From IMG/VR virus record IMGVR_UViG_3300021379_000824, positions 1-58,735 of that record: 58,735 nt of DNA, one strand, 5' to 3'. Position numbers and translations under genes: made by a program. Within the stretch, counting starts at the first letter, position 1, and each line of letters starts with the position of its first letter. Below are positions 1-8,945 of this stretch, piece by piece. The notes below the pieces were generated by a model that did no database searches, was not told the DNA's origin, and was given only the letters and a program-made list of their open reading frames with translations. The stretch is from a virus.

Positions 1-457
1 TTATTCTATCACGTACTTGTTGTTTAAGTTTGTTATCACTTTCTGCGTGATAGCTAACTGTAATGTGTCCTAAATTTTCCATTACTGCATCAGCCATTTT
101 TGCGCTCATTGCACCATTACTTGTAAGTGCAAAACCACAAGCCCATTTATCTTGATACTTAGCTTCGTATTCTTCTTTTAAATATTTTACAAAAGGAATA
201 AAATTTGGATTTACAGTGGGTTCGCCGCCTGTAAAACTTATACTTGTGTGTTTATAAGTACGTTTTTCCATATAAGTGTCAATATATTCAAATAAGAAAT
301 CTACAGCACTTTTAAGTTCATCTAAACTAGCGTGAGGACTAAAGTTATCGTGCCTATGTGCAGGACAATAACTACAATCGTAATTGCAACGTCTGCCTAA
401 ATCCCAAGTAACTTGGAAAACTTTGCCTGTTAATAAATCAACTGTATCAAAACTCAT
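1..457 (-). CDS. Radical-SAM protein, 3' end missing (window edge)
   Basis: The reading frame starts at an ATG that overlaps the stop of the preceding gene by one base (TAATG) and runs off the left edge, so about 152 N-terminal residues are present. Near residue 24 it carries the radical-SAM iron-sulfur motif C-x3-C-x2-C (RRCNYDCSYCPAHRH), and further on the GGEP motif (SFTGGEPTVNPNF) that contacts the SAM amino group. There is no N-terminal twitch domain; the radical-SAM core begins almost at once. It is the last visible member of a run of seven radical-SAM genes in the same leftward operon. The substrate is unknown. The family call is firm; function beyond SAM-dependent radical chemistry cannot be given from this fragment. 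Confidence 0.9.
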   Translation of the reverse strand, partial: MSFDTVDLLTGKVFQVTWDLGRRCNYDCSYCPAHRHDNFSPHASLDELKSAVDFLFEYIDTYMEKRTYKHTSISFTGGEPTVNPNFIPFVKYLKEEYEAKYQDKWACGFALTSNGAMSAKMADAVMENLGHITVSYHAESDNKLKQQVRDRI

Positions 458-1770
458 TAAATATAATCCTTAAATATAGGTTCCACATCAAGTAAACTTT
501 CAGCTCTAATTTTATCTAAAGTATCGGTATACTGTTTAAAATAATCCCAATGCTCATTATGATAGCTTTCGCTTGACATATAACTTATTACGCTGTTGCG
601 TATATCTTTTGCTTTATTTTTAGTGTTTTCAGGAAAATCTGAAGTTTCGATCCAATCAATAAATCCGTCAAAATTTTCTGTAACTTTGTTTTTCAGTTCA
701 TCTGGTAGCACACGGATATTTAAGTGTTTAGGATGATGTGCCATATGGAAAGTGATAATAGGTTTACTTTTAAAACAGTTCAGTTTTTTGAAATTACTTT
801 CTGTAAGTTTCCATTTCATAAAATCTACCATATGGTTTACATTGTATGCTGTTACTGTAAATGCTAACCAAGCAATAATATTCGGAGATGATGCATCTAA
901 ACTATATAAATTTTTTAATAACTTGCTCCATTTGGCCGGATTTCGTTGATATTCCAATACTTTACCCATTCCATCTATACTAGCACCTACTCTAACTTGT
1001 TTAAATTGCTTCCACATATCAATTACTCTTGGAGGCAATGTGCTCATATTTGTATTATATTCCACAATAATATTTTTAGCGTTATCTGTTTCAATACAAT
1101 GTTCTAGAAAATCATAATGTCTATCAATCAACATAGGCTCTCCGCCGGCAAAGTATACGTGCTCAATGTTTTCAACATTTTTATATAATTGTTGCCAAAA
1201 ACTTTCGTTGTGAACCCAATTATACGCATCGGATACTAGTTTATTGCCTTTACGGTATATTTGCACCTCGCCACTGGTTTCTTTATATGTTGTTTTACCA
1301 GTTAGCTTTTCCCAATCTTCATACCAAGTGTCACTATCGGTAGGACCACACATACGACATTTTAAATTACAGAAGTTTCCAAAACGCAAATCGTAATATT
1401 GAACAGGATTTTCATCAGTATCGATAGTGCCATCTTCATTAGTTATACTTTTTGCTATATCAAACGTAAAATTAGGCCAGTTTTTTTCTTCGTATTTGCG
1501 TCTACTGTTTAATCCGTTAAGTTCTTCGTTTTTACAACGTCCGCATTCATCGCTCCATACACCATTCAACATATTAAGTCTAACATTTTTCATAAGTTCG
1601 GCATTACGTGCTTCATTTAGATCATCTATGCCAACATTATAAGCAGTACCATCTTCTTTTCGTATTACGCCTTGATTTTTTGTTATGTTGGCCTGACAAC
1701 ATATTCTAATATCTCCATTGCTTCTTGCTGCTTGGAATATCCAAGGTATAGGACAAAATGTTTCTGTCAT
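457..1770 (-). CDS. Radical-SAM protein with N-terminal twitch domain
   Basis: This 437-residue protein has a cysteine-rich N-terminal domain (Cys6 in FCPIPW, Cys24-Cys25 in ICC, Cys76-x2-Cys79) like the half-SPASM or twitch domain that binds an auxiliary Fe-S cluster, here placed before the radical-SAM core. The core has FCNLKCRMC (Cys134, Cys138, Cys141) and FAGGEPM near residue 208. This order matches the N-terminal-twitch radical-SAM family frequent in marine phages and in some bacterial gene clusters. Its start overlaps the previous stop by one base (TAATG), implying translational coupling. It resembles the products at 1770-2915, 4269-5597, 6432-7832 and 17278-18651, so the set probably arose by duplication. 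The substrate is unknown. Confidence 0.92.
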   Translation of the reverse strand: MTETFCPIPWIFQAARSNGDIRICCQANITKNQGVIRKEDGTAYNVGIDDLNEARNAELMKNVRLNMLNGVWSDECGRCKNEELNGLNSRRKYEEKNWPNFTFDIAKSITNEDGTIDTDENPVQYYDLRFGNFCNLKCRMCGPTDSDTWYEDWEKLTGKTTYKETSGEVQIYRKGNKLVSDAYNWVHNESFWQQLYKNVENIEHVYFAGGEPMLIDRHYDFLEHCIETDNAKNIIVEYNTNMSTLPPRVIDMWKQFKQVRVGASIDGMGKVLEYQRNPAKWSKLLKNLYSLDASSPNIIAWLAFTVTAYNVNHMVDFMKWKLTESNFKKLNCFKSKPIITFHMAHHPKHLNIRVLPDELKNKVTENFDGFIDWIETSDFPENTKNKAKDIRNSVISYMSSESYHNEHWDYFKQYTDTLDKIRAESLLDVEPIFKDYI

Positions 1771-2915
1771 TAAAATAACTCCGGGGTAATCAATGGTTCA
1801 AGTTTTTCCCATAATTCTTGATTTTTATCCATCCAATGTTCGTTTCTAATCTTATTAAGCTGACTATCGTTGCGCACAAATAGCCCAAAATCTCCTGGTG
1901 TTTGCATTTCATTAATTAACAGTTTAAATATTTTTCTATATTGAACAGGATATTTACTTTGCTTTTCTTCTATGTAATTTAAAATCCAAGATTTTAACGA
2001 TTCTGGTAAATGGCGTGACCGCATCCATTCCGGACCGTCAACAACTACGCATTCATGCCATAGTTTTTCTTCTATACAAAAATCAATAATTTCGTGTATT
2101 TTGTTTATATTGTAAATACTTATTGCACTATGAACATTTATATTGTCAAAATGTTTTTTGTACCATTGAATGTTATTATATACATTTTCCCAATCACTAT
2201 CCTTACGTAAAAAATCATTCAATCTACCATAACTATCAATACTTAAATCAATGTTTACTTTTTTACAGTTTTTAAGTAATTGTAATAGTTTTTCATTAGG
2301 AACAATTGATGCATTTGTAACTAATAAAATAGTGATATTTTCAATAGTGCATTTATTAAGAACTTTTATCAACTTTTCTTGCTCCATCATGGGCTCACCG
2401 CCTAATACTTTGATGAAACGTAAATCACTCAGATCATATTCGTCAACGATAGTGTTATCTGTAATAACACCACGTGGTATTTCAATTCCTAATTTCTTTG
2501 CATCACTATACCAATGTGTACTTAATTGCGGAATACACATTCTACATTTGTTATTACAAACATTAGATAGTGCTAAATCAATGTTTGTCAATTTTTTAAT
2601 TTTTCCTCTACCTTCTTCTACCGAAGGTAAACCAAAATCACTTGTCCAAGGAGAAATTAAATCTAATCTCATACTCCTTGCACTGTGTTTTTCATCTTCG
2701 TAACATTTCTTACAACCGTGAACATACTCGTCATTGAGCATTTTTTGTCGCAACCAATTCATATACTCGTGATTAAATGGATCAGGATGTGCTACATTAA
2801 GATCTTTAGGAACTTCATCTTGTTCAAACACACAGCAAGGAAATATTTGTCCATCAGGACGCATTGCCATATGATGAAATGGCATAACACAAGCATATTT
2901 TGGTGGTTTATCCAT
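1770..2915 (-). CDS. Radical-SAM protein with N-terminal twitch domain
   Basis: I start this at MDKPPKYACVMPFHH (381 residues). That ATG overlaps the upstream stop by 8 nt, like several neighbours, and keeps the family's short lead before the first cysteine. An in-frame ATG nine codons upstream is less likely. The N-terminal domain has Cys9, Cys27-Cys28 (PCC) and a later C-x2-C (GCKKC). The core has VCNNKCRMC and KVLGGEPMM. The auxiliary-cluster cysteines and the radical-SAM triad are all present, so the enzyme looks intact. It is coupled to the SDR-like gene upstream and to another twitch radical-SAM gene downstream. The substrate is unknown; from its neighbours I infer a role in the same pathway as the two QueC-like proteins. 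Confidence 0.9.
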   Translation of the reverse strand: MDKPPKYACVMPFHHMAMRPDGQIFPCCVFEQDEVPKDLNVAHPDPFNHEYMNWLRQKMLNDEYVHGCKKCYEDEKHSARSMRLDLISPWTSDFGLPSVEEGRGKIKKLTNIDLALSNVCNNKCRMCIPQLSTHWYSDAKKLGIEIPRGVITDNTIVDEYDLSDLRFIKVLGGEPMMEQEKLIKVLNKCTIENITILLVTNASIVPNEKLLQLLKNCKKVNIDLSIDSYGRLNDFLRKDSDWENVYNNIQWYKKHFDNINVHSAISIYNINKIHEIIDFCIEEKLWHECVVVDGPEWMRSRHLPESLKSWILNYIEEKQSKYPVQYRKIFKLLINEMQTPGDFGLFVRNDSQLNKIRNEHWMDKNQELWEKLEPLITPELF

Positions 2916-3462
2916 TCCAATATTCCGGTTGCATTGGATCAATACTTAATTCATTAATGTTTAAATGTTTAGGAGTATCAACAATCCATTTGATGTATTC
3001 AGCAGCCGCATCAATATCCATACATTTTCTATCAGGATGCTTTTGTTGATTATTACTTAGTGTGCCAAAACTGATATAACTGATTTTTGGTCCACTTGCC
3101 CAAACACCTGTTAGCCCTAATGTGTTTGAATAATCTCGCAATGCCTTCTTTTCTGCATTGTACAGCCAAGCACCGCCTTTTTTTACTCTATCTGTTGTAC
3201 TACCTATATTGATAATATGACAGTTATGCTTTACTAACACACATTTTTTGTAAACAATGTCTAACAAACTGGTTTGATTAAACCTAAACAAAGCACTACA
3301 ATTAACAAAAACGTCATGTTCTAGTACTGCTTCTGCACATCGTTCCATATCTAACTTTTTACCGAAATCGTATCCAGTTTCTCTACTGATGAATTCTGCA
3401 TCAGGATAAATTTTTGCCAATGCAGCAGCTACTCCAAAGTCTTTATTACCTGTTATAATCAT
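2908..3462 (-). CDS. Short-chain dehydrogenase/reductase-like protein
   Basis: This 184-residue protein begins with a strand and glycine loop (MIITGNKDFGVAAALA) resembling the TGxxxGxG nucleotide-binding loop of SDR enzymes. It later has IINIGSTTD followed by YNAEKKAL, matching the SDR catalytic Ser and Tyr-x3-Lys. It is short for the family (usually about 250 residues), and the glycine loop is degenerate, so it may bind NAD(P) in a reduced Rossmann fold or have lost activity. Its ATG has a good ribosome binding site (AAGGGA) and lies 17 nt inside the end of the PP-loop gene. It is the only oxidoreductase of this kind in the operon, and could reduce or epimerise an intermediate. Confidence 0.7.
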   Translation of the reverse strand: MIITGNKDFGVAAALAKIYPDAEFISRETGYDFGKKLDMERCAEAVLEHDVFVNCSALFRFNQTSLLDIVYKKCVLVKHNCHIINIGSTTDRVKKGGAWLYNAEKKALRDYSNTLGLTGVWASGPKISYISFGTLSNNQQKHPDRKCMDIDAAAEYIKWIVDTPKHLNINELSIDPMQPEYWNG

Positions 3463-4276
3463 TTATTTCCCTTATTACACTACCTACACGTTTATTTGCC
3501 CATTCACGTTCTTCGCACCACCAGCATTGTTTGCATTCCGGTATGTACATACCTACTTTGTAATCTTTAAAATGCCCACAAGCGTCTTTTACAATGTCGT
3601 GATGATTTATATCGCCTTCGCAACTGCGTGTAATCTTATATAAATCTAATATATTGTGTATATAATACTGTGCTACAATCCAATCTTTTTTTACAAATCT
3701 AAAAGGATGCACAAATGTTGCATTTACCTTGCCGCTGTAAAACCATAAATCAGTTAATTGTCCATCTTCTGCATCTTTGTCTCTGTTGGTCATACGATCT
3801 TCACGCAAATCATCAGGATTTTTACTAGTTGCATTGTACACTGCATCCAAGTTGTATTCCCAAGCAGCAAATTTATTAAAACTACCAACAATAATTTGGT
3901 CTCCGCTGCGTCCGTCTATTACAGGACCAATGACTCCGTGTTCTAATTCTGGAGGAATGTAGGTTGTATATCTGTTTTCAATAATATAAGGAAACAAGTC
4001 ATTTAGTTTATTAAAAACTTGCATAGAAATATAACCTTGCCAAGGTCTTGTTTCCCAACAACGTTGATATGTGATAATATCGACTTTAGTATTCAAATTA
4101 TATCTTTGTATCATACTGCAAAGCAAGTATGTAAGTAATGCACTATCTGCCCCACCGCTGAGATTTACACCGATACGTTGCCATTTTCCGTCTATAGGAA
4201 TACTCAAATGCGACACAGTGTGTAACAAAACATTATCAGCAATATTTTTATACAAGCTATTGTTTACTTCATACAT
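3446..4276 (-). CDS. QueC-like PP-loop ATPase (copy 1)
   Basis: This 276-residue protein has the PP-loop SGGADS (residues 40-45, NLSGGADSALLTYLL), which binds ATP pyrophosphate and allows adenylation of a carbonyl or carboxylate. The C-terminal third has TRSCEGD and then ECKQCWWCEE. One cysteine followed by C-x2-C-x2-C is the zinc-site pattern of QueC, the enzyme that turns 7-carboxy-7-deazaguanine into preQ0. Overall sequence and context are not those of a normal queuosine operon: no QueD and no QueE-type protein is seen. I therefore call it QueC-like and leave the substrate open. It overlaps the preceding radical-SAM gene by 8 nt and is a paralog of the 5594-6442 product. Confidence 0.85.
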   Translation of the reverse strand: MYEVNNSLYKNIADNVLLHTVSHLSIPIDGKWQRIGVNLSGGADSALLTYLLCSMIQRYNLNTKVDIITYQRCWETRPWQGYISMQVFNKLNDLFPYIIENRYTTYIPPELEHGVIGPVIDGRSGDQIIVGSFNKFAAWEYNLDAVYNATSKNPDDLREDRMTNRDKDAEDGQLTDLWFYSGKVNATFVHPFRFVKKDWIVAQYYIHNILDLYKITRSCEGDINHHDIVKDACGHFKDYKVGMYIPECKQCWWCEEREWANKRVGSVIREINDYNR

Positions 4277-5597
4277 TATAAACTAATTCTCCGTCTACGA
4301 ACTTAAAACGTTGTATATGATCATTGAAGTTTTGATTCCACAATAAATCTGATTTAGGAATATATTTTAACAGGGCTTGATAATCTTTATTTGTGGCTTG
4401 GTGTTTCATAACATATTCACGCACTTGCTCAATGGCTTGCAATGCACTGGTAATATCCGTCCACCATCCGTATTTTATTTCTTCATCCCAAACATAATTA
4501 TACATTTCTTTGGTTGTAAGTATGTTTCTTCTACGTTCTTTATCTAATTTAATTACTGCATTCCTTGCATTCTCAATTTCATTAAGTGTCGGTCCTCTGT
4601 ATTTTAACATCATTACACTAGGATTTAAATACGCAGGTGTATAAACAATGCTGCAATTTATATAATCTAATTCAAGCGACAAAAACCCACGCATAACATC
4701 TTCAAATTCCATCAACTGATATACACTTGTAGTACATACCAAGTTTATATGACTGTGCTTGTTATCAACTGCTTTGAATTTTTCTATGTTTTCTTTTAAC
4801 TTGTTCCAATCTCCTTGTCTAAAGTATGGATACAGTCGAGGTCCTGCATCTACACTTATCATTATATTACAATATCCAAATTTTTTCAAGAGAAAACTTA
4901 GGGCTTCTGGATCAAAATCTGCATTAAAATTGCTGTGGAATATAATTTTTATGTTTTCAGCATTTGGGTGTTCACTAAGTTTTTCTAGTGTGGGCAAAAA
5001 TTGCTTTTGATACAGCACTTCGCCGCCTGCAAAATCAATTCGTTCCAAGTTAGGAAAGTTTTTGTTTAAATCTTCGGCTATTTCTAATGCACGTTTGGTG
5101 CTGATTTGCATTGTAAAATCATCATCAACAGATGATCTGTGCATACGTCCGGTAAGTTGATGTAATTGGTGTTTGTAATCATCATCATCAGGTTCATATC
5201 CTTTGAGTTTTTTCATCCAACCACTACTAAACACTTGACTGCAATGCAAACAAGCCATGTTACAACTGTGACTAAAACGTATTTCTACTGTTTTGAGGCC
5301 TGCAAAATCTACTTCACCTGTTTCTGGATTGTAATATTTGAGATCTGCTTCCTGTTCTTGGCGCATACTTTTGCCAGCTCGATCTCTTTCAACGTGTTCG
5401 CACATATCACAGCCTACGCTCCACTCACCACGCATCATTTCCAGTCTATGTTTGCGGAATAGTTCGTTGTTATAGAACTCGCTGGGCAACCAAGCATCAT
5501 CTAAAATTTGCATTTTTTCGTGCTGCTGCGGACAACTTGTTACAAAGCCGTTTTTAAAGTTTAATCCACCTATTGTATAGTAACAAGGTAAGCTCAT
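4269..5597 (-). CDS. Twitch radical-SAM protein paired with QueC-like copy 1
   Basis: I start this at MSLPCYYTIGG (442 residues), whose ATG forms an ATGA overlap with the upstream stop and has GGAG in the right place. An in-frame ATG nine codons earlier lacks this support. The N-terminal cysteines (CYYTIGG, TSCPQQ, GCDMC) suggest an auxiliary cluster domain. The core has HSCNMACLHCSQ and DFAGGEVLY, so the usual GGEP reads GGEV. The motif order matches its paralogs. It is the second half of a repeated unit, radical-SAM then QueC-like, with the first unit at 5594-7832. The two products probably act in sequence on related substrates; this is inferred from gene order only. Confidence 0.9.
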   Translation of the reverse strand: MSLPCYYTIGGLNFKNGFVTSCPQQHEKMQILDDAWLPSEFYNNELFRKHRLEMMRGEWSVGCDMCEHVERDRAGKSMRQEQEADLKYYNPETGEVDFAGLKTVEIRFSHSCNMACLHCSQVFSSGWMKKLKGYEPDDDDYKHQLHQLTGRMHRSSVDDDFTMQISTKRALEIAEDLNKNFPNLERIDFAGGEVLYQKQFLPTLEKLSEHPNAENIKIIFHSNFNADFDPEALSFLLKKFGYCNIMISVDAGPRLYPYFRQGDWNKLKENIEKFKAVDNKHSHINLVCTTSVYQLMEFEDVMRGFLSLELDYINCSIVYTPAYLNPSVMMLKYRGPTLNEIENARNAVIKLDKERRRNILTTKEMYNYVWDEEIKYGWWTDITSALQAIEQVREYVMKHQATNKDYQALLKYIPKSDLLWNQNFNDHIQRFKFVDGELVYNV

Positions 5598-6442
5598 ATA
5601 TTCTCCAATAAGAAGCCATTGCAATTATCCAAGCCCCATTGCTTTTCTTGACAGAAAAAACAGTGTCCGCACTCTGGTGGATATTGTCTATTGCGTCTAT
5701 ATTCTTCGCCAAACTCTCTTACATCGCCTTCGCAACTTCTAGTAAGTTTTAACAAATCCCATTGATTGTAATTATGATACTGTGCCATTGTAAAGTTTTT
5801 TCGTAGTAAACCAAATGGATTAATAGCAGGTCCGCTAATAACCCAATCCCAGTTGTCTTTCATATATTCTTCGTTACGGAACGTGGGTTCATCTTCAGTA
5901 GCAAACGGCGGATTCATAGTGATACCAGTGTATATTAGATCAATATTGTATCTGTGCATTACGTATTCTTGGAAATCTAATGTACATAACACATCACAGT
6001 TTGCTTCCCTTGGTAGTTTTGTAAACAAGTGTTCTTTGCCTAAACGTGTAAGCGGTACATCTTCAAACTCTGGAGGTAAAAAGCCCCACACTTGTTCTTG
6101 TATAATATTTGGAAAACGTGCCTTTAAATAATTATACACATCTTCTGCCATTGGGGAAAGCCAAGGCTTTTCTTTCCAAAAACGCACAAGTGTCATACAG
6201 TAAATTTTGTTATTGTAATTGTTTTTTTCTATGTAATCACAAAGCATATAAGTTAGGATACTACTATCTGCACCACCACTTAAACTAACCAGTAAGTTTT
6301 TTGCATTGGGATCAAAATGCACAGGTAATCCATTTATTCTATGTAACTCAGGATATGGTCTAAACAGTAATTCATAAGTGTCTATAAATTTTTTGTTTTT
6401 ATATCCTTGTTCTAAATAGTCAAGATAGTGTTTATCGTCCAT
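5594..6442 (-). CDS. QueC-like PP-loop ATPase (copy 2)
   Basis: I start this at MDDKHYLDYLEQG (282 residues). This ATG lies 11 nt inside the upstream gene and gives a length close to the 276-residue paralog; a longer frame with 37 more residues exists but adds nothing family-like. The PP-loop SGGADS is at residues 55-60 (VSLSGGADSSILTYML). The C-terminal zinc-type cysteines are TRSCEGD and ECGHCFFCQE (C-x2-C-x2-C). WKEKPWLSPM and a following PPEFE segment align with the other copy (WETRPWQGYI, PPELE). It presumably adenylates an acid or amide and exchanges it with a nitrogen nucleophile, as QueC does, but the substrate is unknown. Confidence 0.87.
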   Translation of the reverse strand: MDDKHYLDYLEQGYKNKKFIDTYELLFRPYPELHRINGLPVHFDPNAKNLLVSLSGGADSSILTYMLCDYIEKNNYNNKIYCMTLVRFWKEKPWLSPMAEDVYNYLKARFPNIIQEQVWGFLPPEFEDVPLTRLGKEHLFTKLPREANCDVLCTLDFQEYVMHRYNIDLIYTGITMNPPFATEDEPTFRNEEYMKDNWDWVISGPAINPFGLLRKNFTMAQYHNYNQWDLLKLTRSCEGDVREFGEEYRRNRQYPPECGHCFFCQEKQWGLDNCNGFLLENI

Positions 6443-7832
6443 CAAATATGTCCTGCATTTTAGGAAATACTTCTGCAAAGCTGTTACCACGTTGTGCATC
6501 ACATCTTTGTAAAAACTCTTGCATTTCTGGCAAACGTCTACTCCAGTCTTCACTTTCCATAAAACTTAGCATTCCTTCTAATCTTTTTAATCCATAAGGA
6601 GCAACTTTCCATTGATCATAAGTTACTTTACCCTTATGCCAACTAGGTACACCTAGTTCCCAATTTTCTTCCCACCAAGGATAAAATTCCTCATACTTTT
6701 TACGCACTTCTGCTTTAAACCATTCGGGCAATACTTTTACATTAAGGTGTGGAGGATGGTATACAAAGTGATAATTAATACCACCTGCACCAAATGGCCA
6801 CATATTAATTTTTTTAAACTTTTGCGTTAATTTCCATTTTATAAAATCTGGCAAGTAATAAATGTTTAAGGCTTGTACTGCACAAGCAATTGTAATTTCT
6901 ACATTGTTACTAGTTTCATTATCTAATATATGAAATACTTCTTCTGTACGTTGCCACTTACTTGGATAACGTATATAATCATTCATTTCGTGTATGCTAT
7001 CTACACTATAATGGAATCGTACTAATTTAAATTCTTTCCATAGATCAAATAAATCCTCTCTCCATTCAACTCCATTTGAGTTATAACGTAGTTCAAGATC
7101 TTTTGCAATACCTTGTCGTATTGCTTCTTCAAGTATTTCATAATGCTCCTCAATAATAAGACTTTCGCCACCTGCAAAATAAATTTGCTGCATATTTGGC
7201 ATTTGTTCATAAAACTGTTTCCAAAATACAGGATTTTGCTTATGCCAATTATAACTACTACCGTTTGTGCTACCTTTGTCTTGCCATTGCATTGTTTCTT
7301 TTAACGATTCATTTTGAACTGCTGGAAAAATCTTTTTGTAGTCTTTGATCCAACCCGAACTATCATGGGGTGAACACATTACACAAGCAAGTTGACATTT
7401 TGTACCAAAACGCAAATCAATATATGCAAGCTGTGGAGGTACTTCCCCGTCCTCTGTTGTATTAGCAATTAAGTCATCTACATTTACACGCTGACTCCAA
7501 TATGCAGTTTCCCACATACGTTTACTATTGTGCCCAGCAGCTTCTTCTTTGTAACATTTTAAACAACTAGGAGGCATTTCTCCATTCATCATTTGTTTAC
7601 GTACATTTTTCATATACTTGCTGTTCCAAGCAGTTTGGAAATCTGTAACATTCAAATTATTTGGTTTACCATCATCTGTTTTTAATATGCCAACTTGTCC
7701 GCCGTGTTCTTTGTCGTTGGTTGGTCCAACACTTGATGCATTTGCTGTACAGCAAACTCTCATACTACCGTCGGGTCTTGTGCTTAGATGCACCCAAGGA
7801 AGGATGCAAAAGGTATCGCTTACTTTACTCAT
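6432..7832 (-). CDS. Twitch radical-SAM protein paired with QueC-like copy 2
   Basis: This 466-residue protein has the clearest N-terminal twitch signature of the set: TFCILPWVHLSTRPDGSMRVCC, and SCLKC later. The core has TKCQLACVMCSPHDSSGW and YFAGGESL. Its ATG follows an AGGTAAG-type ribosome binding site and a 42-nt gap after the 7875-8945 gene, the only real spacing in this part of the operon. It overlaps the start of the QueC-like gene by 11 nt. It is closest in motif layout to the 457-1770 protein (CPIPW versus CILPW; QIYFAGGES versus HVYFAGGEP). Function: SAM radical chemistry on an unknown substrate, probably upstream of ATP-dependent amidation by its partner. Confidence 0.92.
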   Translation of the reverse strand: MSKVSDTFCILPWVHLSTRPDGSMRVCCTANASSVGPTNDKEHGGQVGILKTDDGKPNNLNVTDFQTAWNSKYMKNVRKQMMNGEMPPSCLKCYKEEAAGHNSKRMWETAYWSQRVNVDDLIANTTEDGEVPPQLAYIDLRFGTKCQLACVMCSPHDSSGWIKDYKKIFPAVQNESLKETMQWQDKGSTNGSSYNWHKQNPVFWKQFYEQMPNMQQIYFAGGESLIIEEHYEILEEAIRQGIAKDLELRYNSNGVEWREDLFDLWKEFKLVRFHYSVDSIHEMNDYIRYPSKWQRTEEVFHILDNETSNNVEITIACAVQALNIYYLPDFIKWKLTQKFKKINMWPFGAGGINYHFVYHPPHLNVKVLPEWFKAEVRKKYEEFYPWWEENWELGVPSWHKGKVTYDQWKVAPYGLKRLEGMLSFMESEDWSRRLPEMQEFLQRCDAQRGNSFAEVFPKMQDIFDGR

Positions 7833-7874
7833 ACTGTACTTACCTAATTATATACATACTTTATGATTATATGA

Positions 7875-8945
7875 TCATTTCCTTGTTTCGTTGGTTTCAA
7901 CATAGTATAGCTCATTGTGATATGCTTTGTTTTTTGCACAAGTTTTTATACATCTAGTCAAATGTAAAGGATGCCCAGGTGTCCAACTAGCTTCCAAAAG
8001 TTTTTTATACCATTCATGATTTAAAATGTCATCTAAACTATGTTTTTGCAAACTATTCCATCCATCGTTAAAATAGTTTAATTTGTCTACAATTTTTTCA
8101 GAATTTTTAAAAACACTATCCCATAAAAAACAACAAGGCCAGACAGTTAAATCATTTGCAATAAAAATTTCTTGTTCGTGAACATATTTACAAGTGATTG
8201 TATCAATAATATTTTTTACTTTTTCTTGGTTAGTGTCACGCTTTTTTGTTTTGTATTCCAAAATAAATTTATCTAATTCTTTTGCTACATCTTTTTGTTT
8301 GTGTTCTTTACTTCCAGTGGTAGTAATTACTTTTGTTTCTTTATTGTTTTTCTTACCAATATGAGATATCCATTGATGGTAACTGTTACGCATACCTGTT
8401 CTAGTTGCAAAATCAAAACCTAATACAGCAGCGTGAGCTCGTGCTGTTACCAAATCTTTTTCGTTATGATCAAATTCAATAAACACCCACGTGGCGTGTT
8501 GTTCTGGTGCATTTTCTGCAAATGCTATCATATTACGTTCTATTGTTGACCATTTTGTATTCACTCTATAAATATGATTAGTATCTTTGTGTCCATCAAC
8601 ACAAAAATGTACGTGCAATTTACCTATATATTTTTGAGCTAATTTTCCTAAATCTATCCACCATTGTTGACTGTTATATCCTCCGTTTGTGCTGTATTCA
8701 CAATAAGCATTTCTTTCTAAAAGATATTCAGTCATTTTATAACAATCAGGATTAACTATTGGATCTCCTAACACACCGCAAAACTTAAATTCAACACCAT
8801 TGTAATTATCATTTGGGAAAATTCTTTTTAGGTCTTCAAAAGTAAAAGAATTAACTTTTAAATGATTACTATGCAAAGTTCTTGCACAGCCTGGACAAGC
8901 TGCATTACAATCACTAGTAATTTCTAGTTCCACTTTTTGTATCAT
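7875..8945 (-). CDS. Radical-SAM protein with C-terminal SPASM-like cysteines
   Basis: This 356-residue protein has its radical-SAM triad near the N-terminus (SDCNAACPGCAR), and GDPIVNP in place of a GGEP motif. The C-terminal half holds further cysteines: TCKYVHEQE, WPCCFLW and RCIKTCAKN. This arrangement is like a SPASM domain carrying one or two auxiliary clusters. It differs from the neighbouring twitch-first proteins and is a paralog of the next gene upstream (8942-10021), with which it shares GDPIV and DTNHIYR or DTNHLYR. The ATG overlaps the preceding stop by 4 nt (ATGA). SPASM enzymes act on peptides, and some on sugars or other small molecules; the substrate here is unknown. Confidence 0.9.
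   Translation of the reverse strand: MIQKVELEITSDCNAACPGCARTLHSNHLKVNSFTFEDLKRIFPNDNYNGVEFKFCGVLGDPIVNPDCYKMTEYLLERNAYCEYSTNGGYNSQQWWIDLGKLAQKYIGKLHVHFCVDGHKDTNHIYRVNTKWSTIERNMIAFAENAPEQHATWVFIEFDHNEKDLVTARAHAAVLGFDFATRTGMRNSYHQWISHIGKKNNKETKVITTTGSKEHKQKDVAKELDKFILEYKTKKRDTNQEKVKNIIDTITCKYVHEQEIFIANDLTVWPCCFLWDSVFKNSEKIVDKLNYFNDGWNSLQKHSLDDILNHEWYKKLLEASWTPGHPLHLTRCIKTCAKNKAYHNELYYVETNETRK

Noticed and set aside
3446-6442. Calling the PP-loop proteins genuine QueC (queuosine pathway)
   Set aside because: They keep the PP-loop and four cysteines, but there is no QueD, and the radical-SAM partners are much larger than QueE, with an added twitch domain.
7833-7874. TATAAT-like -10 (7847-7852, minus strand) before the 6432-7832 gene
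   Set aside because: The base at 17 nt upstream gives ATCATA, only three of six matches to TTGACA, and a start there would fall inside the ribosome binding site. The gene is more likely read from the upstream operon.
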